Part shown: piece after piece, positions 26,902-36,708 of the stretch
Numbering within the stretch: position 1 is the first letter of the stretch
How the letters are laid out: every line of letters starts with the position of its first letter
NCBI GenBank assembly: GCA_902167985.1
Contig: CABHNZ010000009.1
Span: forward strand, 1-64,000
Direction of reading: 5' to 3'
Length of the DNA: 64,000 nucleotides
Origin: Shinella sp. UYSO24
GTDB taxonomy: Bacteria; Pseudomonadota; Alphaproteobacteria; Rhizobiales; Rhizobiaceae
Made by a program: the position numbers and the translations under genes
The notes under the pieces: generated by a model
Told to the model about the DNA's origin: nothing
The model's database searches: none
Seen by the model: only the letters and a program-made list of their open reading frames with translations

Positions 26902-28423
26902 GCGGCCTCCGTGCGGGCAGAGCCGGCAATGGCCTGCATGATGGCATCGGCGCTCACCTCGCTGCCGGTCAATTCGGCGACATGGCGGCGGTCGGAGAGC
27001 ACGATGACGCGGTGGGCAACCGCGGTCAGCTCTTCGAGTTCCGAGGAGATGACGATGAGCGACATGCCCTCGGCGCAGAGGCGTTCGATCATTTTCAGGA
27101 TTTCCGCATGGGCGCCGATATCGATGCCGCGAGTGGGTTCGTCGAGGATCAGAAGGCGCGGTTCGGTGGCAAGCCAGCGGGCAAGGATCGCTTTCTGCTG
27201 GTTGCCGCCGGAGAGAAACTTGATCGGGCGATCTGCATCGGCCGGGCGGATATCGAGGGAGCGGATGAAATCCTGCGCCAGCGCGCGCTTCTGGCGCGAC
27301 GAGATCGGCTTTGCCCAGCCCTGCCGGGCCTGAACCGCAAGCGCGATATTATCTGCAACCGAAAGATCGCCGATAATGCCGTCGGTCTTGCGCTCTTCGG
27401 GACAGAAGCCGAAGCGGTTGGCAATGGCGGCTTCCGGCGAGGAGAGCGTGACGGGTTTGCCGTCGATTTCGGCGCTGCCGCTGTCGGCACGGTCTATGCC
27501 GAAAAGCAGGAAGGCGGTTTCGGTGCGGCCCGAGCCGAGAAGGCCGGCAATGCCGACCACCTCGCCGGGGCGCACGGACAGATCGAAGGGGGCAACGCTG
27601 CCGCGCTTGCCATAGCCGGTGAACCGGATCGGCGCTTCGGCGAGGGTTTCCACCGTCTGCTCTTCGGCCTGATGATCGCGGGTGATGTGCTGCAATTCGC
27701 GGCCGAGCATCATCGAAATGAGTTCGAGCTGCGGGAGATCGACGAGCGCGCGCGTGCCGACGAGGCGGCCATTGCGCAGTACCGTCACCTGATCGGCGAT
27801 TGCGTAAACCTGATTGAGGAAATGGGTGATGATGACGATGCCGAGCCCGTCGTCGCGCAATTTGCGCAAGACGCCGAAGAGCATCTCGACTTCCTTGCCG
27901 TCGAGGCTCGCCGTCGGTTCGTCGAGCACGAGCACCTTGCCGGACAGATCGACGCGCGGGCAATGGCGATGATCTGGCGGATGGCCACCGAATAGGATGA
28001 GAGCAGCGCATCGACATCGATATCGAGGCCGTAGCGCTTGAGCAGCGCGCGGGATTGTTCCCGCATGGCCCTGCGGTTCACCAGGCCGAAACGGCGTGGC
28101 TGGCGACCGAGGAAGAGGTTTTCGGCAACCGTCAGGTTTTCCAGGAGGTTGACCTCCTGATAGACGGTGCCGATGCCAAGCGCCTGCGCTTCGGCAACGT
28201 TTGCCGGCGAAGCTTCCGTGCCCTCGAGGCGGATCGTGCCGCGATCCTTGGCATAGACACCGGTCAGGATCTTGATGAGCGTCGATTTTCCGGCGCCATT
28301 CTCTCCGAGAAGCGCGTGGATCTCGCCGCGTTGCAATGTCAGGTCCACGCCGTCTAGCGCGGTGATGCCGAGGAAGGACTTGCCGATGCCCCGGGCTTCC
28401 AGAAGTGCGTTTGTTTCAGCCAT
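26898..28423 (-). CDS. ytfR: Galactofuranose-type ABC transporter ATPase YtfR, frameshifted
   Basis: A fused double ATPase of the sugar class: first Walker A GENGAGKS, first Walker [12 protein letters not shown], second half with GLLGSGRTE and [12 protein letters not shown], signature LSGGNQQK. One base is missing near 27954; restoring it gives ARAVDLSGKVLVLDEP and 508 residues, the normal size. A TTG at 28444 is in frame but ATG 28423 is more likely. It is separated from ytfQ by two strong hairpins. Confidence 0.9.
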
Positions 28424-28490
28424 GAGATATCCCGCATCGATCAACCGGTATTGATTGGCCCGCGTTGATCGGCCCGCCTGGATCAGGGAA

Positions 28491-28518
28491 CCGGAACGGC
28501 AGGTGCATGCCGTTCCGG
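28491..28518 (-). terminator. Stem-loop 2 after ytfQ
   Basis: Perfect 11-bp stem CCGGAACGGCA / TGCCGTTCCGG with a 6-nt loop in the ytfQ-ytfR gap. Probably a partial terminator or RNA stabiliser. Confidence 0.6.
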
Positions 28519-28526
28519 CATTGAGG

Positions 28527-28560
28527 TACCCGCCGCAAACGTTTCCGTCCGCGGCGGGTA
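28527..28560 (-). terminator. Stem-loop 1 after ytfQ
   Basis: Perfect 10-bp stem TACCCGCCGC / GCGGCGGGTA with a 14-nt loop, 8 nt after the ytfQ stop. Works in tandem with the hairpin at 28491-28518. Confidence 0.6.
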
Positions 28561-28567
28561 GCTGGGA

Positions 28568-29540
28568 TCAGTAGCCCAGACCCTTCTTGGCTTCGTAGAC
28601 CTTCATCGGGTCATCCTTCTGGGTGTAGAGCTTGGATTCCGTCTGGATCCATTTCTTCGGCTCCTTCTTGTCCTTCAGATACGCATCGAGCGCATCGAAG
28701 GCCGGGCCGGCCATGTTCGGCGTCAGTTCGACCGTCGCATTGGCCTCACCCTTCGCCATGGCCTGGAAGATATCCGGCACGGAGTCGATCGAGACGATCT
28801 TGATGCCGGTTCCCGGCTTCAGGCCGGCTTCCTTGATCGCCTGGATGGCGCCGACGGCCATGTCGTCGTTATGGGCATAGACGGCGCAGATATCCTTGCC
28901 GCCGCCTTCCGCCTTGATGAAGCTTTCCATGACTTCCTTGCCCTTGGTGCGGGTGAAGTCACCGGTCTGCGAGCGGACGATCTTGATATTCGGATGCGAG
29001 GCAATCGCCTGCTCGAAGCCCTTCTTGCGGTTGATTGCCGGCGAAGAGCCCGTCGTGCCTGAAGCTCGACGACCTTACAGTCCTTGGAGCCGACATCCTT
29101 GACCAGCCAGTCGCCGGCGACCTTGCCTTCATAGACCTGATCGGAGGTCACGGCCGTCAGGTAAAGATCCTTCGGCGCATCGATCTCACGGTCAAGCAGG
29201 ATGACCGGGATCTTCTCTTCCTTGGCTTCCTTCAGAACTGCATCCCAGCCGGTCGAAACGACGGGCGCGATCAGGATGGCGTCGACGCCTGTGCGATGAA
29301 GCCGCGGATCGCCTTGATCTGGTTTTCCTGCTTCTGCTGGGCATCGGCGAATTTCAGGGTGATGCCCCGTTTTTCCGCCTCCTGCTTGGTGACGGTGGTT
29401 TCGGCGGCGCGCCAGCCGGATTCCGAACCGATCTGCGAAAAGCCGACGGTCAGCGAGGCTGCCGAAACACTTGACGCCAATGACAGGGGAATGATGGACA
29501 TGGAAATGACGGCTGCTGCCGTCGCAAGTACGCTTTTCAT
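28568..29540 (-). CDS. ytfQ: Galactofuranose-type binding protein YtfQ, two frameshifts
   Basis: A periplasmic sugar-binding protein with Sec signal (ending SVSAAS). The C-terminal half follows E. coli YtfQ closely (MESFIKAEGGGKDICAVYAHND, read in part; ATVELTPNMAGPAFDAL). One base is missing near 29288 (expected AQGVDAILIAP) and one near 29062 (expected VVELQGTTGSSPAINRKKG). Restoring both gives 324 residues. First gene of the minus-strand sugar operon. The ligand is inferred to be a furanose form of galactose or arabinose. Confidence 0.9.
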
Positions 29541-29602
29541 CTTAATCCTCCCAGAGATGATGAAGCAAACTGACGGAGCGAAGGATTCGCATATAATATT
29601 AC

Positions 29603-29618
29603 TTTTGCAAGCGCAAAC
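29603..29618. promoter_or_regulatory. Operator copy A (TTTTGCAAGCGCAAAC)
   Basis: First of two 16-bp direct copies in the 29541-29869 divergent promoter region, matching copy B in 14 of 16 positions. Core TTGC-AAGC-GCAA is a dyad. On the minus strand it overlaps the likely -35 of ytfQ (TTGCGC), with TATATG further down. Confidence 0.55.
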
Positions 29619-29713
29619 TTGGGTTGAAATTGGTTTTTAAAAGACGCTGCAGCTGCATAAATTTAATAAGTACATGAAATAAATAATCTATTTAAGGTGA
29701 TCGATTATCTTGT

Positions 29714-29729
29714 TTTTGCAAGTGCGAAC
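29714..29729. promoter_or_regulatory. Operator copy B (TTTTGCAAGTGCGAAC)
   Basis: Second copy, 111 bp from copy A, just upstream of TTGACA at 29741. The intervening 29620-29713 is AT-rich. The pair suggests one regulator, possibly looping, for both operons. Confidence 0.55.
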
Positions 29730-29740
29730 GGATTGTGTGC

Positions 29741-29769
29741 TTGACAACAAGCGGCGAAGTCAAATAGTC
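29741..29769 (+). promoter_or_regulatory. Candidate promoter of the gguC operon
   Basis: TTGACA at 29741-29746, 17-nt spacer, ATAGTC at 29764-29769. The -35 is perfect and the -10 poor. Confidence 0.4.
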
Positions 29770-29814
29770 GTATTATTGACCGCAACGGATCGCATGATCT
29801 GGCGGGAGGAAAGC

Positions 29815-29841
29815 ATGGCGACCGGGAGATCCCATGCGTGA
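29815..29841 (+). CDS. Putative 8-codon leader ORF before gguC
   Basis: MATGRSHA then TGA, preceded by GGAGGAAAGC, the best ribosome-binding site of the region. It ends 28 nt before the preferred gguC start and overlaps an alternative ATG at 29834. It may be a leader peptide affecting gguC translation, or an artefact. Confidence 0.3.
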   Translation: MATGRSHA

Positions 29842-29869
29842 AAAGTCAGACATTTCGGGTGGATCATTT

Positions 29870-30862
29870 ATGCTGCGGATTTTACAGGTTAAAAACGGCA
29901 CGGGTGCCGTCGAGGTGGTTGCTTGGAACGGCGAGGATGCTGCTCGCGTGGTCCAGGGAGCGACTTCGACCTATGAACTCGCGATGGAGGCGATCGCTGC
30001 CGGGCAGACGCTGGCGCAGGCGATCGAGGCGCGCGGATTTGGCGCTGCCGTGGACCTGAAGGCGGCGCAGGCCGAAGGCCGGCTTCTTCTGCCGATCACC
30101 CATCCCGATACAGCGCATTTCATCGTCGCCGGTACCGGCCTGACGCATCTCGGCTCGGCGGATGGTCGCGACAAGATGCACAAGGCGGCGCAATCCACCG
30201 AGAAGCCGACCGATTCCATGCGGATGTTCCTGATGGGCGTCGAAGGTGGCAAGCCGAAGCCGGGTGAGGCAGGCGTGCAGCCGGAATGGTTCTACAAGGG
30301 CAATGGCACGCAGCTGAAGGCAACCGGCGAGGATCTCGTCTCGCCGGCCTTCGCGCTCGATGGCGGCGAAGAGCCTGAGCTTGCCGGCATCTATCTGATC
30401 GGGCCTGACGGCACGCCGTTCCGTATCGGCTTCTGTCTTGCCAACGAATTCTCCGACCATGTGACGGAGAAGGGCAATTATCTCTGGCTGGCGCATTCCA
30501 AGCTGCGCGAGGCTGCACTCGGCCCGGAGCTTCTCGTCGGCGATCTGCCCGAGCATGTGGAGGGCACCTCCCTCGTGCGTCGCGCCGACCGGGTGATCTT
30601 CGAAAAGCCATTTCTTTCAGGCGAAGCGAACATGTCGCATACGATCGCCAATCTCGAACATCACAATTTCAAATATGGGCTGTTTCGTCAGCCGGGCGAT
30701 CTGCATGTGCATTTCTTCGGCACGGCAACGCTGTCCTTCTCGGACAATATCAAGACCGAGCCGGGCGACGTGTTCGAGATCTCGGCTGCGCCCTTCAAGC
30801 TGCCACTCGTCAACCGGCTTGCCGTTGCAGCCGAGCATGACGTCGTGATTAAAGCGCTTTGA
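29870..30862 (+). CDS. gguC: AraD1/GguC family protein (FAH-like sugar-acid enzyme)
   Basis: A 330-residue protein of the AraD1/GguC family, with the fumarylacetoacetate-hydrolase-like C-terminal half (GLTHLGSADGRDKMH, GDVFEISAAPF). In Agrobacterium gguC follows chvE-gguA-gguB; here it heads the operon. Proposed role: dehydration or cleavage of a 2-keto-3-deoxy sugar acid produced by the dehydratase encoded two genes on. I chose ATG 29870 (GGTGG 8 nt upstream), which gives the usual family N-terminus; ATG 29834 (GGGAG upstream) is an alternative adding 12 residues. Confidence 0.82.
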   Translation: MLRILQVKNGTGAVEVVAWNGEDAARVVQGATSTYELAMEAIAAGQTLAQAIEARGFGAAVDLKAAQAEGRLLLPITHPDTAHFIVAGTGLTHLGSADGRDKMHKAAQSTEKPTDSMRMFLMGVEGGKPKPGEAGVQPEWFYKGNGTQLKATGEDLVSPAFALDGGEEPELAGIYLIGPDGTPFRIGFCLANEFSDHVTEKGNYLWLAHSKLREAALGPELLVGDLPEHVEGTSLVRRADRVIFEKPFLSGEANMSHTIANLEHHNFKYGLFRQPGDLHVHFFGTATLSFSDNIKTEPGDVFEISAAPFKLPLVNRLAVAAEHDVVIKAL

Positions 30863-30872
30863 GGAGAGGCCG

Positions 30873-31796
30873 ATGACGATCCGCCTTGCCATCGTCGGTT
30901 TGGGAAAGATCGCGCGGGACCAGCACCTGCAGGCGATCGAGGCCACCGACGGTATCGACCTCGTTGCCGTTGCCAGCCGAAATGCCACGCTTGAGGGCGT
31001 GCCGAGCTTCAACGATATCGGCGAGCTTCTGTCTTCCGGTGTCGCGGTCGATGCCGTGTCGCTCTGTACCCCGCCGCAGGGGCGGTTTGCACAGGCGAAG
31101 GCCGCTCTTGATGCCGGCAAGCATGTCATGCTGGAAAAGCCGCCGGGCGCGACGATTGCCGAAGTGCGGGCGCTGGAGGCGCTTTCGAAGGAAAGCGGCC
31201 TGACGCTCTACAAGACCTGGCATTCGCGCGAGGCCTCTGCCGTTGCGCCTGCGCGAAAACTGCTTTCCGAGCGGCATATCGTTTCGGTGACGGTCGAATG
31301 GAAGGAAGACGTGCGTCATTGGCATCCGGGCCAGGCCTGGATCTGGGAGCCGGGCGGCCTCGGCGTCTTCGATCCGGGCATCAATGCGCTGTCTATAGTC
31401 ACGAAGATCATGCCGGAAAGCTTTCATCTGACGGCAGCTGATCTGTTCTTCCCGGCAAACCGGGCAGCACCGATTGCGGCAAATCTTTCGTTCGAAAGCG
31501 AAAGCGGCATTCCGCTGAAGGCCGAGTTCGACTGGCGCCAGACCGGGCCGCAGACCTGGGATATCCGCGTCGAGACCGAGGAAGGCCCGGTCGTTCTGAC
31601 CCATGGCGGCAGCCGGCTGGTTGTCGATGGTGAGGAACGGCTCGTCGATGAAGATCGCGAGTACCGCAATCTCTATCGCAATTTCGTCTCGCTGGTAGCC
31701 GAGGGGCGGAGCGATACCGACTTCTCGCCGCTGGTGCATGTCGCCGATGCCTTCATGCTGGGGCGCCGGCATGTCGTCGAGGCGTTCGAGGATTGA
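30873..31796 (+). CDS. Gfo/Idh/MocA sugar 1-dehydrogenase (galactose/arabinose type)
   Basis: A 307-residue NAD(P)-dependent oxidoreductase: Rossmann motif VGLGKIARDQHL at the N-terminus, the EKPPG motif of the family near residue 90, and a TWHSREASAV block typical of D-galactose/L-arabinose 1-dehydrogenases. Such enzymes oxidise the aldose to its lactone, the first step of the non-phosphorylative pathway. GAGGAGAGG precedes the ATG, 10 nt after gguC. Confidence 0.85.
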   Translation: MTIRLAIVGLGKIARDQHLQAIEATDGIDLVAVASRNATLEGVPSFNDIGELLSSGVAVDAVSLCTPPQGRFAQAKAALDAGKHVMLEKPPGATIAEVRALEALSKESGLTLYKTWHSREASAVAPARKLLSERHIVSVTVEWKEDVRHWHPGQAWIWEPGGLGVFDPGINALSIVTKIMPESFHLTAADLFFPANRAAPIAANLSFESESGIPLKAEFDWRQTGPQTWDIRVETEEGPVVLTHGGSRLVVDGEERLVDEDREYRNLYRNFVSLVAEGRSDTDFSPLVHVADAFMLGRRHVVEAFED

Positions 31797-31877
31797 TGTG
31801 CCCTGGCGGGGCAGGGTCGATACCTTTCCCCGCAAAGCCGCCCGAACCGAGTTTCATCTGATACCGAGATCAAGATC

Positions 31878-33718
31878 ATGAGCAATTCCGAGAACCTGCC
31901 CTCTACCGAGATCGCCGAAACCGATGCCAAGCGCGGCGACGTGCGCAAGCTGCGTTCGCGCGCGTGGTTCGACAATCCCGACAATGCCGACATGACGGCG
32001 CTCTATCTGGAGCGCTACATGAATTTCGGCCTGAGCCAGGCCGAGCTGCAGTCGGATCGGCCGATCATCGGTATCGCGCAGACCGGCTCTGATCTCTCGC
32101 CCTGCAACCGTCACCATCTGGAGCTGGCGAACCGGCTGCGCGAAGGCATTCGCGAGGCGGGCGGCATCGCCATCGAGTTTCCTGTCCATCCAATCCAGGA
32201 GACAGGCAAGCGCCCGACTGCGGGGCTTGACCGCAACCTTGCCTATCTTGGCCTCGTCGAAGTGCTTTACGGCTATCCGCTCGATGGCGTTGTGCTGACG
32301 ATCGGCTGCGACAAGACCACGCCGGCCTGTCTCATGGGCGCGGCGACGGTGAACCTGCCGTCGATCGCGCTCTCCGTCGGCCCGATGCTGAACGGCTGGT
32401 TCCGTGGCGAGCGCACCGGTTCGGGCACGATCGTCTGGAAGGCACGCGAACTTCTGGCCAAGGGCGAGATCGATTATGCCGGTTTCGTCAAGCTCGTCGC
32501 GTCCTCGGCGCCCTCGACCGGCTATTGCAACACGATGGGTACAGCAACCACGATGAACTCGCTTGCCGAAGCGCTCGGCATGCAGCTTCCCGGTTCGGCC
32601 GCCATCCCGGCGCCTATCGCGATCGTCAGGAAGTCGCCTATCTCACCGGCCTTCGCATCGTCGAGATGGTGAAGGAAGACCTGAAGCCTTCCGACATCCT
32701 GACCAAGGATGCGTTCATCAATGCGATCCGGGTGAATTCGGCAATCGGCGGCTCCACCAATGCGCCGATCCATCTCAATGCGCTTGCCCGCCATATCGGC
32801 GTCGAGCTGACGGTCGACGACTGGCAGACCTATGGCGAGGAGATCCCGCTGCTCGTCAACCTGCAGCCGGCCGGCGAATATCTCGGTGAAGACTATTATC
32901 ACGCCGGTGGCGTGCCGGCCGTCGTCAACCAGCTGATGAAACAGGGCCTCATCAAGGAAGACGCGATGACGGTCAACGGCAAGACGATCGGCGAAAACTG
33001 CGGCGGCGCGATCATCGAGGATGAAAAGGTCATCCGTCGTTATGAGGAGCCGCTGAAGGAGCGTGCAGGCTTCCGGGTGCTGCGCGGCAACCTGTTCTCG
33101 TCCGCCATCATGAAGACCAGCGTCATCTCGCCGGAATTCCGCGAGCGTTATCTCTCCAACCCCAAGGATCCGATGCCTCGAAGGCAAGGCTGTGGTGTTC
33201 GACGGGCCGGAGGATTATCATCACCGGATCGACGACCCGTCGCTCGAAATCGATGAGCACAGCGTGCTCTTCATGCGCGGCGCCGGGCCGATCGGTTATC
33301 CCGGTGCGGCGGAGGTCGTGAACATGCGTGCCCCGGATTACCTTCTGAAGAAGGGCATTTCCTCGCTTGCCTGTATCGGCGATGGTCGCCAGTCGGGCAC
33401 GTCCGGCAGCCCGTCCATTCTCAACGCCTCGCCGGAAGCGGCGGCCGGCGGCGGGCTTGCGCTTCTGAGACCGGCGACCGGGTTCGCATCGATCTTGGCC
33501 GCGGCACGGCAGACATTCTGATTTCCGATGAAGAGCTTGCGGCGCGCCGGGCGGCGCTGGCTGCCGATGGCGGCTATCACTATCCGAAGCATCAGACGCC
33601 GTGGCAGGAAATCCAGCGCGGTATCGTCGGACAGATGGAAACCGGCGCCGTTCTTGAGCCGGCTATCAAATATCAGCGGATTGCGCAGACGGCAGGCCTG
33701 CCGCGCGACAATCACTGA
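31878..33718 (+). CDS. IlvD/Edd-family sugar-acid dehydratase (arabonate/galactonate type), four frameshifts
   Basis: An iron-sulfur dehydratase converting an aldonate to its 2-keto-3-deoxy form. The cluster cysteines are in [10 protein letters not shown] and [10 protein letters not shown], and the C-terminal domain has [12 protein letters not shown]. Four bases are missing: near 32613 (expected [14 protein letters not shown]), 33174 and 33179 (expected [15 protein letters not shown]) and 33468 (expected [13 protein letters not shown]). Restored length is 614 residues with stop at 33716-33718. With the upstream dehydrogenase and gguC it forms a De Ley-Doudoroff-like pathway; the preference for arabonate or galactonate is not decidable here. 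Confidence 0.87.
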
Positions 33719-33729
33719 GGAGGGAATAA

Positions 33730-33763
33730 CCGGTCCCCGACTGCAAACAGCGATCGGGACCGG
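33730..33763 (+). terminator. Stem-loop after sugar-acid dehydratase
   Basis: CCGGTCCC / GGGACCGG, an 8-bp stem with an 18-nt loop, 12 nt after the stop. The rest of the 213-nt gap to chvE holds further GC-rich dyads and the chvE ribosome-binding site. Confidence 0.5.
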
Positions 33764-33931
33764 GACGTGATTGGCAGGCGCTGAAAAGATCGGCTTTGGA
33801 GGCATGATCCAGCGCGGCCGGGGACCTACGGGTCCGGGCCGCCTTGGGATGGCGGCTGGATGGCGGGGAGCCATCCGAAACAGAGGAGATCGGCGGCTCG
33901 AAGGGAGCCCGCCCTTAAGGAGGAGTACAAC

Positions 33932-34993
33932 ATGAAGATATTGCGATATTTGACGGCCACGGCCATTGTCGCCGGCATTGCCTTTTCGGCACCGGCCTTT
34001 GCTGCTGACAAGGGCCTTGTCGGCGTGGCCATGCCGACCAAGTCCTCGGCGCGCTGGATCGCCGATGGCGACAACATGGTGAAGGTGCTGAAGGAACGCG
34101 GCTATGACGTGGATCTTCAGTATGCGGAAGACGATATTCCGAACCAGCTGTCGCAGATCGAAAACATGGTCACGAAGGGCGCCAAGGTTCTCGTCGTCGC
34201 CTCGATCGACGGTACGACGCTGTCGGACGTGTTGAAGCAGGCGCATGATCAGGGCATCAAGGTCATCGCCTATGACCGCCTGATCCGCGAAACCCCGAAT
34301 GTCGACTATTACGCGACATTCGACAATTTCCAGGTCGGCGTTCTGCAGGCAACCTCGCTGGTCAAGGGCCTGAAGGCGGATACCGAGAAGGGTCCGTTCA
34401 ATATCGAACTCTTCGGCGGCTCGCCGGACGATAACAACGCCTTCTTCTTCTACAATGGTGCGATGAGCGTGCTTCAGCCGCTGATCGACAAGGGCGTTCT
34501 GAAGGTCGGCAGCGGCCAGGTCGGCATGGACAAGGTTGCGACCCTGCGCTGGGATCCGGCCACGGCCCAGGCCCGCATGGACGCCATCCTCTCCTCCACC
34601 TATTCCGACAAGAAGCTGAACGGCGTGCTTTCGCCCTATGACGGCATCTCGCTCGGCATCATCTCGTCGCTGAAGGGCGTCGGTTACGGCAGCGGCGACA
34701 TGCCGATGCCGATCGTCTCCGGTCAGGATGCGGAAGTTCCTTCGGTCAAGTCGATCATTGCCGGCGAGCAGTATTCGACGATCTTCAAGGACACCCGCGA
34801 CCTCGCCAAGGTCACGGTCGACATGGTCGATGCGGCGATGAACGGCAAAGAGCCGACCGTCAACGACACCAAGACCTATAATAACGGCGTCAAGGTTGTT
34901 CCGTCCTACCTCCTGAAGCCGGTCGTCGTCGACAAGTCGAACGTGAAGATCCTGATCGACACGGGCTACTACAAAGAATCGCAGCTCAAGTAA
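33932..34993 (+). CDS. chvE: ChvE-type periplasmic sugar-binding protein
   Basis: A 353-residue galactose/arabinose/glucose-binding protein close to Agrobacterium ChvE as I recall it ([59 protein letters not shown]). In Agrobacterium it feeds GguAB and also signals to VirA. Sec signal ends in AFAAD. AAGGAGGAG precedes ATG 33932. No virulence sensor genes are present here, so only the transport role is supported. Confidence 0.93.
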   Translation: MKILRYLTATAIVAGIAFSAPAFAADKGLVGVAMPTKSSARWIADGDNMVKVLKERGYDVDLQYAEDDIPNQLSQIENMVTKGAKVLVVASIDGTTLSDVLKQAHDQGIKVIAYDRLIRETPNVDYYATFDNFQVGVLQATSLVKGLKADTEKGPFNIELFGGSPDDNNAFFFYNGAMSVLQPLIDKGVLKVGSGQVGMDKVATLRWDPATAQARMDAILSSTYSDKKLNGVLSPYDGISLGIISSLKGVGYGSGDMPMPIVSGQDAEVPSVKSIIAGEQYSTIFKDTRDLAKVTVDMVDAAMNGKEPTVNDTKTYNNGVKVVPSYLLKPVVVDKSNVKILIDTGYYKESQLK

Positions 34994-35000
34994 GCATTTC

Positions 35001-35041
35001 GGCACGCGTGAAGGAGAGCGTGCCGCCATCCTCAAGGATGG
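35001..35041 (+). terminator. Tandem stem-loops after chvE
   Basis: GGCACGC / GCGTGCC (7 bp, 35001-35024) followed by CCATCCT-CA-AGGATGG (7 bp, 35026-35041), directly after the chvE stop. Likely 3' stabiliser or partial terminator between binding protein and ATPase. Confidence 0.55.
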
Positions 35042-35145
35042 TGGAACGCTCTCCGCATTCCGATCCGAGCATCGCAGCGGTCATTTTTCGACCTTCCATG
35101 CGATGCGCGGATTGCCGTGCCCATAGGATTGTTCCGGGAGATATC

Positions 35146-36708
35146 ATGCTTGATCCCTTACCCCTTGCCGAAAAACCTCCCATCCTGGAGATGCGCGGCA
35201 TTTCGAAAAGCTTCGGCGCCGTGAAGGCGCTTTCCGATGTCAGCTTCCAGGTGCAGGAAGGCGAGATCCATGCGCTCGTCGGTGAAAACGGTGCCGGCAA
35301 ATCGACGCTGATGAAGGTTCTCTCCGGCGTCTACCCGGCCGGATCCTATGAAGGGTCGATCCTGTTTTCCGGCGAGGAGCGGCATTTTCGCGATATCAAC
35401 GATTCCGAAAAGCTCGGCATCATCATCATTCACCAGGAACTGGCGCTCATTCCGCTGATGTCGATCGCGGAAAACATCTTTCTGACCAATCCGCCTGCCC
35501 GCCATGGCGTGATCGACCGCAGCGAGCGGCATCGCCGCACGCAGGCGCTTCTTGCCAAGGTCGGTCTCTCGGAGCCGCCGGACACGCTGATCACCAATAT
35601 CGGCGTCGGCAAGCAGCAGCTGGTGGAGATCGCCAAGGCGCTGTCGAAAGACGTGCGTCTGCTCATCCTTGACGAGCCGACCGCCTCGCTCAACGAGACC
35701 GATAGTGCGGCGCTTCTGGAACTGCTCAAGGAGTTTCGCCGCAACGGCATTACCTCGATCCTGATCAGCCACAAGCTGAACGAGATTTCCGAGGTGGCCG
35801 ACCGTATTACCGTGCTGCGCGACGGCCGTTCCGTCGGCACGCTCGACTGTCACGCAGGCCCCGTCGATGAAGACGAGATCGTGCGGCGCATGGTCGACCG
35901 CGATCTGGAAAGTCGCTACCCCAAGCGCGACCCGAAGATCGGCGAGGTCATTTTCGAGGTGGACAACTGGTCTGCCTATCATCCGCAGCATTCCGACCGG
36001 CAGGTGGTGAAGAACGTCTCGCTCAAGGTGCGCTCCGGCGAGATCCTCGGCATTTCCGGCCTGATGGGCTCGGGCCGCACCGAATTTGCGATGAGCCTGT
36101 TCGGCCGTTCCTGGGGCCGCGATATCAGCGGCACGGCGAAGCTTCGCGGCCAGGTGCTCGACCTTTCCGACGTCCACAAGGCGATCAAGGCCGGGCTTGC
36201 CTATGTCACGGAAGACCGCAAGCAGCTTGGCCTCATTCTGCAGGAAGATATCCGCAAGAATGTCTCGCTCGCCCATCTCGGCGGCGTTTCCCAGCGCGGC
36301 GTCATCGACGATATCGCCGAGATGAAGATTGCGCAGGAATTTCGCGGCCGCATGCGGATCCGCAGCCACAATGTCTATCAGGAAACCGGCAAGCTCTCGG
36401 GCGGCAACCAGCAGAAGGTTGTTCTCTCGAAATGGCTGTTCACCGGGCCTGACGTCCTCATCCTCGACGAGCCGACCCGCGGCATCGATGTCGGGGCGAA
36501 ATACGAAATCTACACGATCATCAACGAGCTGGCGGATGCCGGCAAGGCCGTCATCGTCATCTCGTCGGAAATGCCGGAACTGATCGGCATCTGCGATCGG
36601 ATCACCGTCATGCATGAAGGTGCGTTCGTCGGGGAAGTGTCCGGCGAGGGAGCCACGCAGGAGAACATCATGCGCGCCATCATGCGACGCAAAGGGAGAG
36701 AAGAATGA
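35146..36708 (+). CDS. gguA: Sugar ABC transporter ATPase GguA (MmsA/XylG type)
   Basis: A 520-residue double ATPase: GENGAGKS and [12 protein letters not shown] in the first half, [17 protein letters not shown] and [11 protein letters not shown] in the second. GGGAG lies before ATG 35146; the frame is open back to 35008 but without a ribosome-binding site. Overlaps gguB by ATGA. Energises uptake of the sugar bound by ChvE. Confidence 0.93.
   Translation: MLDPLPLAEKPPILEMRGISKSFGAVKALSDVSFQVQEGEIHALVGENGAGKSTLMKVLSGVYPAGSYEGSILFSGEERHFRDINDSEKLGIIIIHQELALIPLMSIAENIFLTNPPARHGVIDRSERHRRTQALLAKVGLSEPPDTLITNIGVGKQQLVEIAKALSKDVRLLILDEPTASLNETDSAALLELLKEFRRNGITSILISHKLNEISEVADRITVLRDGRSVGTLDCHAGPVDEDEIVRRMVDRDLESRYPKRDPKIGEVIFEVDNWSAYHPQHSDRQVVKNVSLKVRSGEILGISGLMGSGRTEFAMSLFGRSWGRDISGTAKLRGQVLDLSDVHKAIKAGLAYVTEDRKQLGLILQEDIRKNVSLAHLGGVSQRGVIDDIAEMKIAQEFRGRMRIRSHNVYQETGKLSGGNQQKVVLSKWLFTGPDVLILDEPTRGIDVGAKYEIYTIINELADAGKAVIVISSEMPELIGICDRITVMHEGAFVGEVSGEGATQENIMRAIMRRKGREE

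Noticed and set aside
31878..33718. Programmed frameshifting or true pseudogene in the dehydratase
   Set aside because: Four separate breaks need the same kind of correction and show no slippery-site or pseudoknot pattern; the same error type affects unrelated genes.
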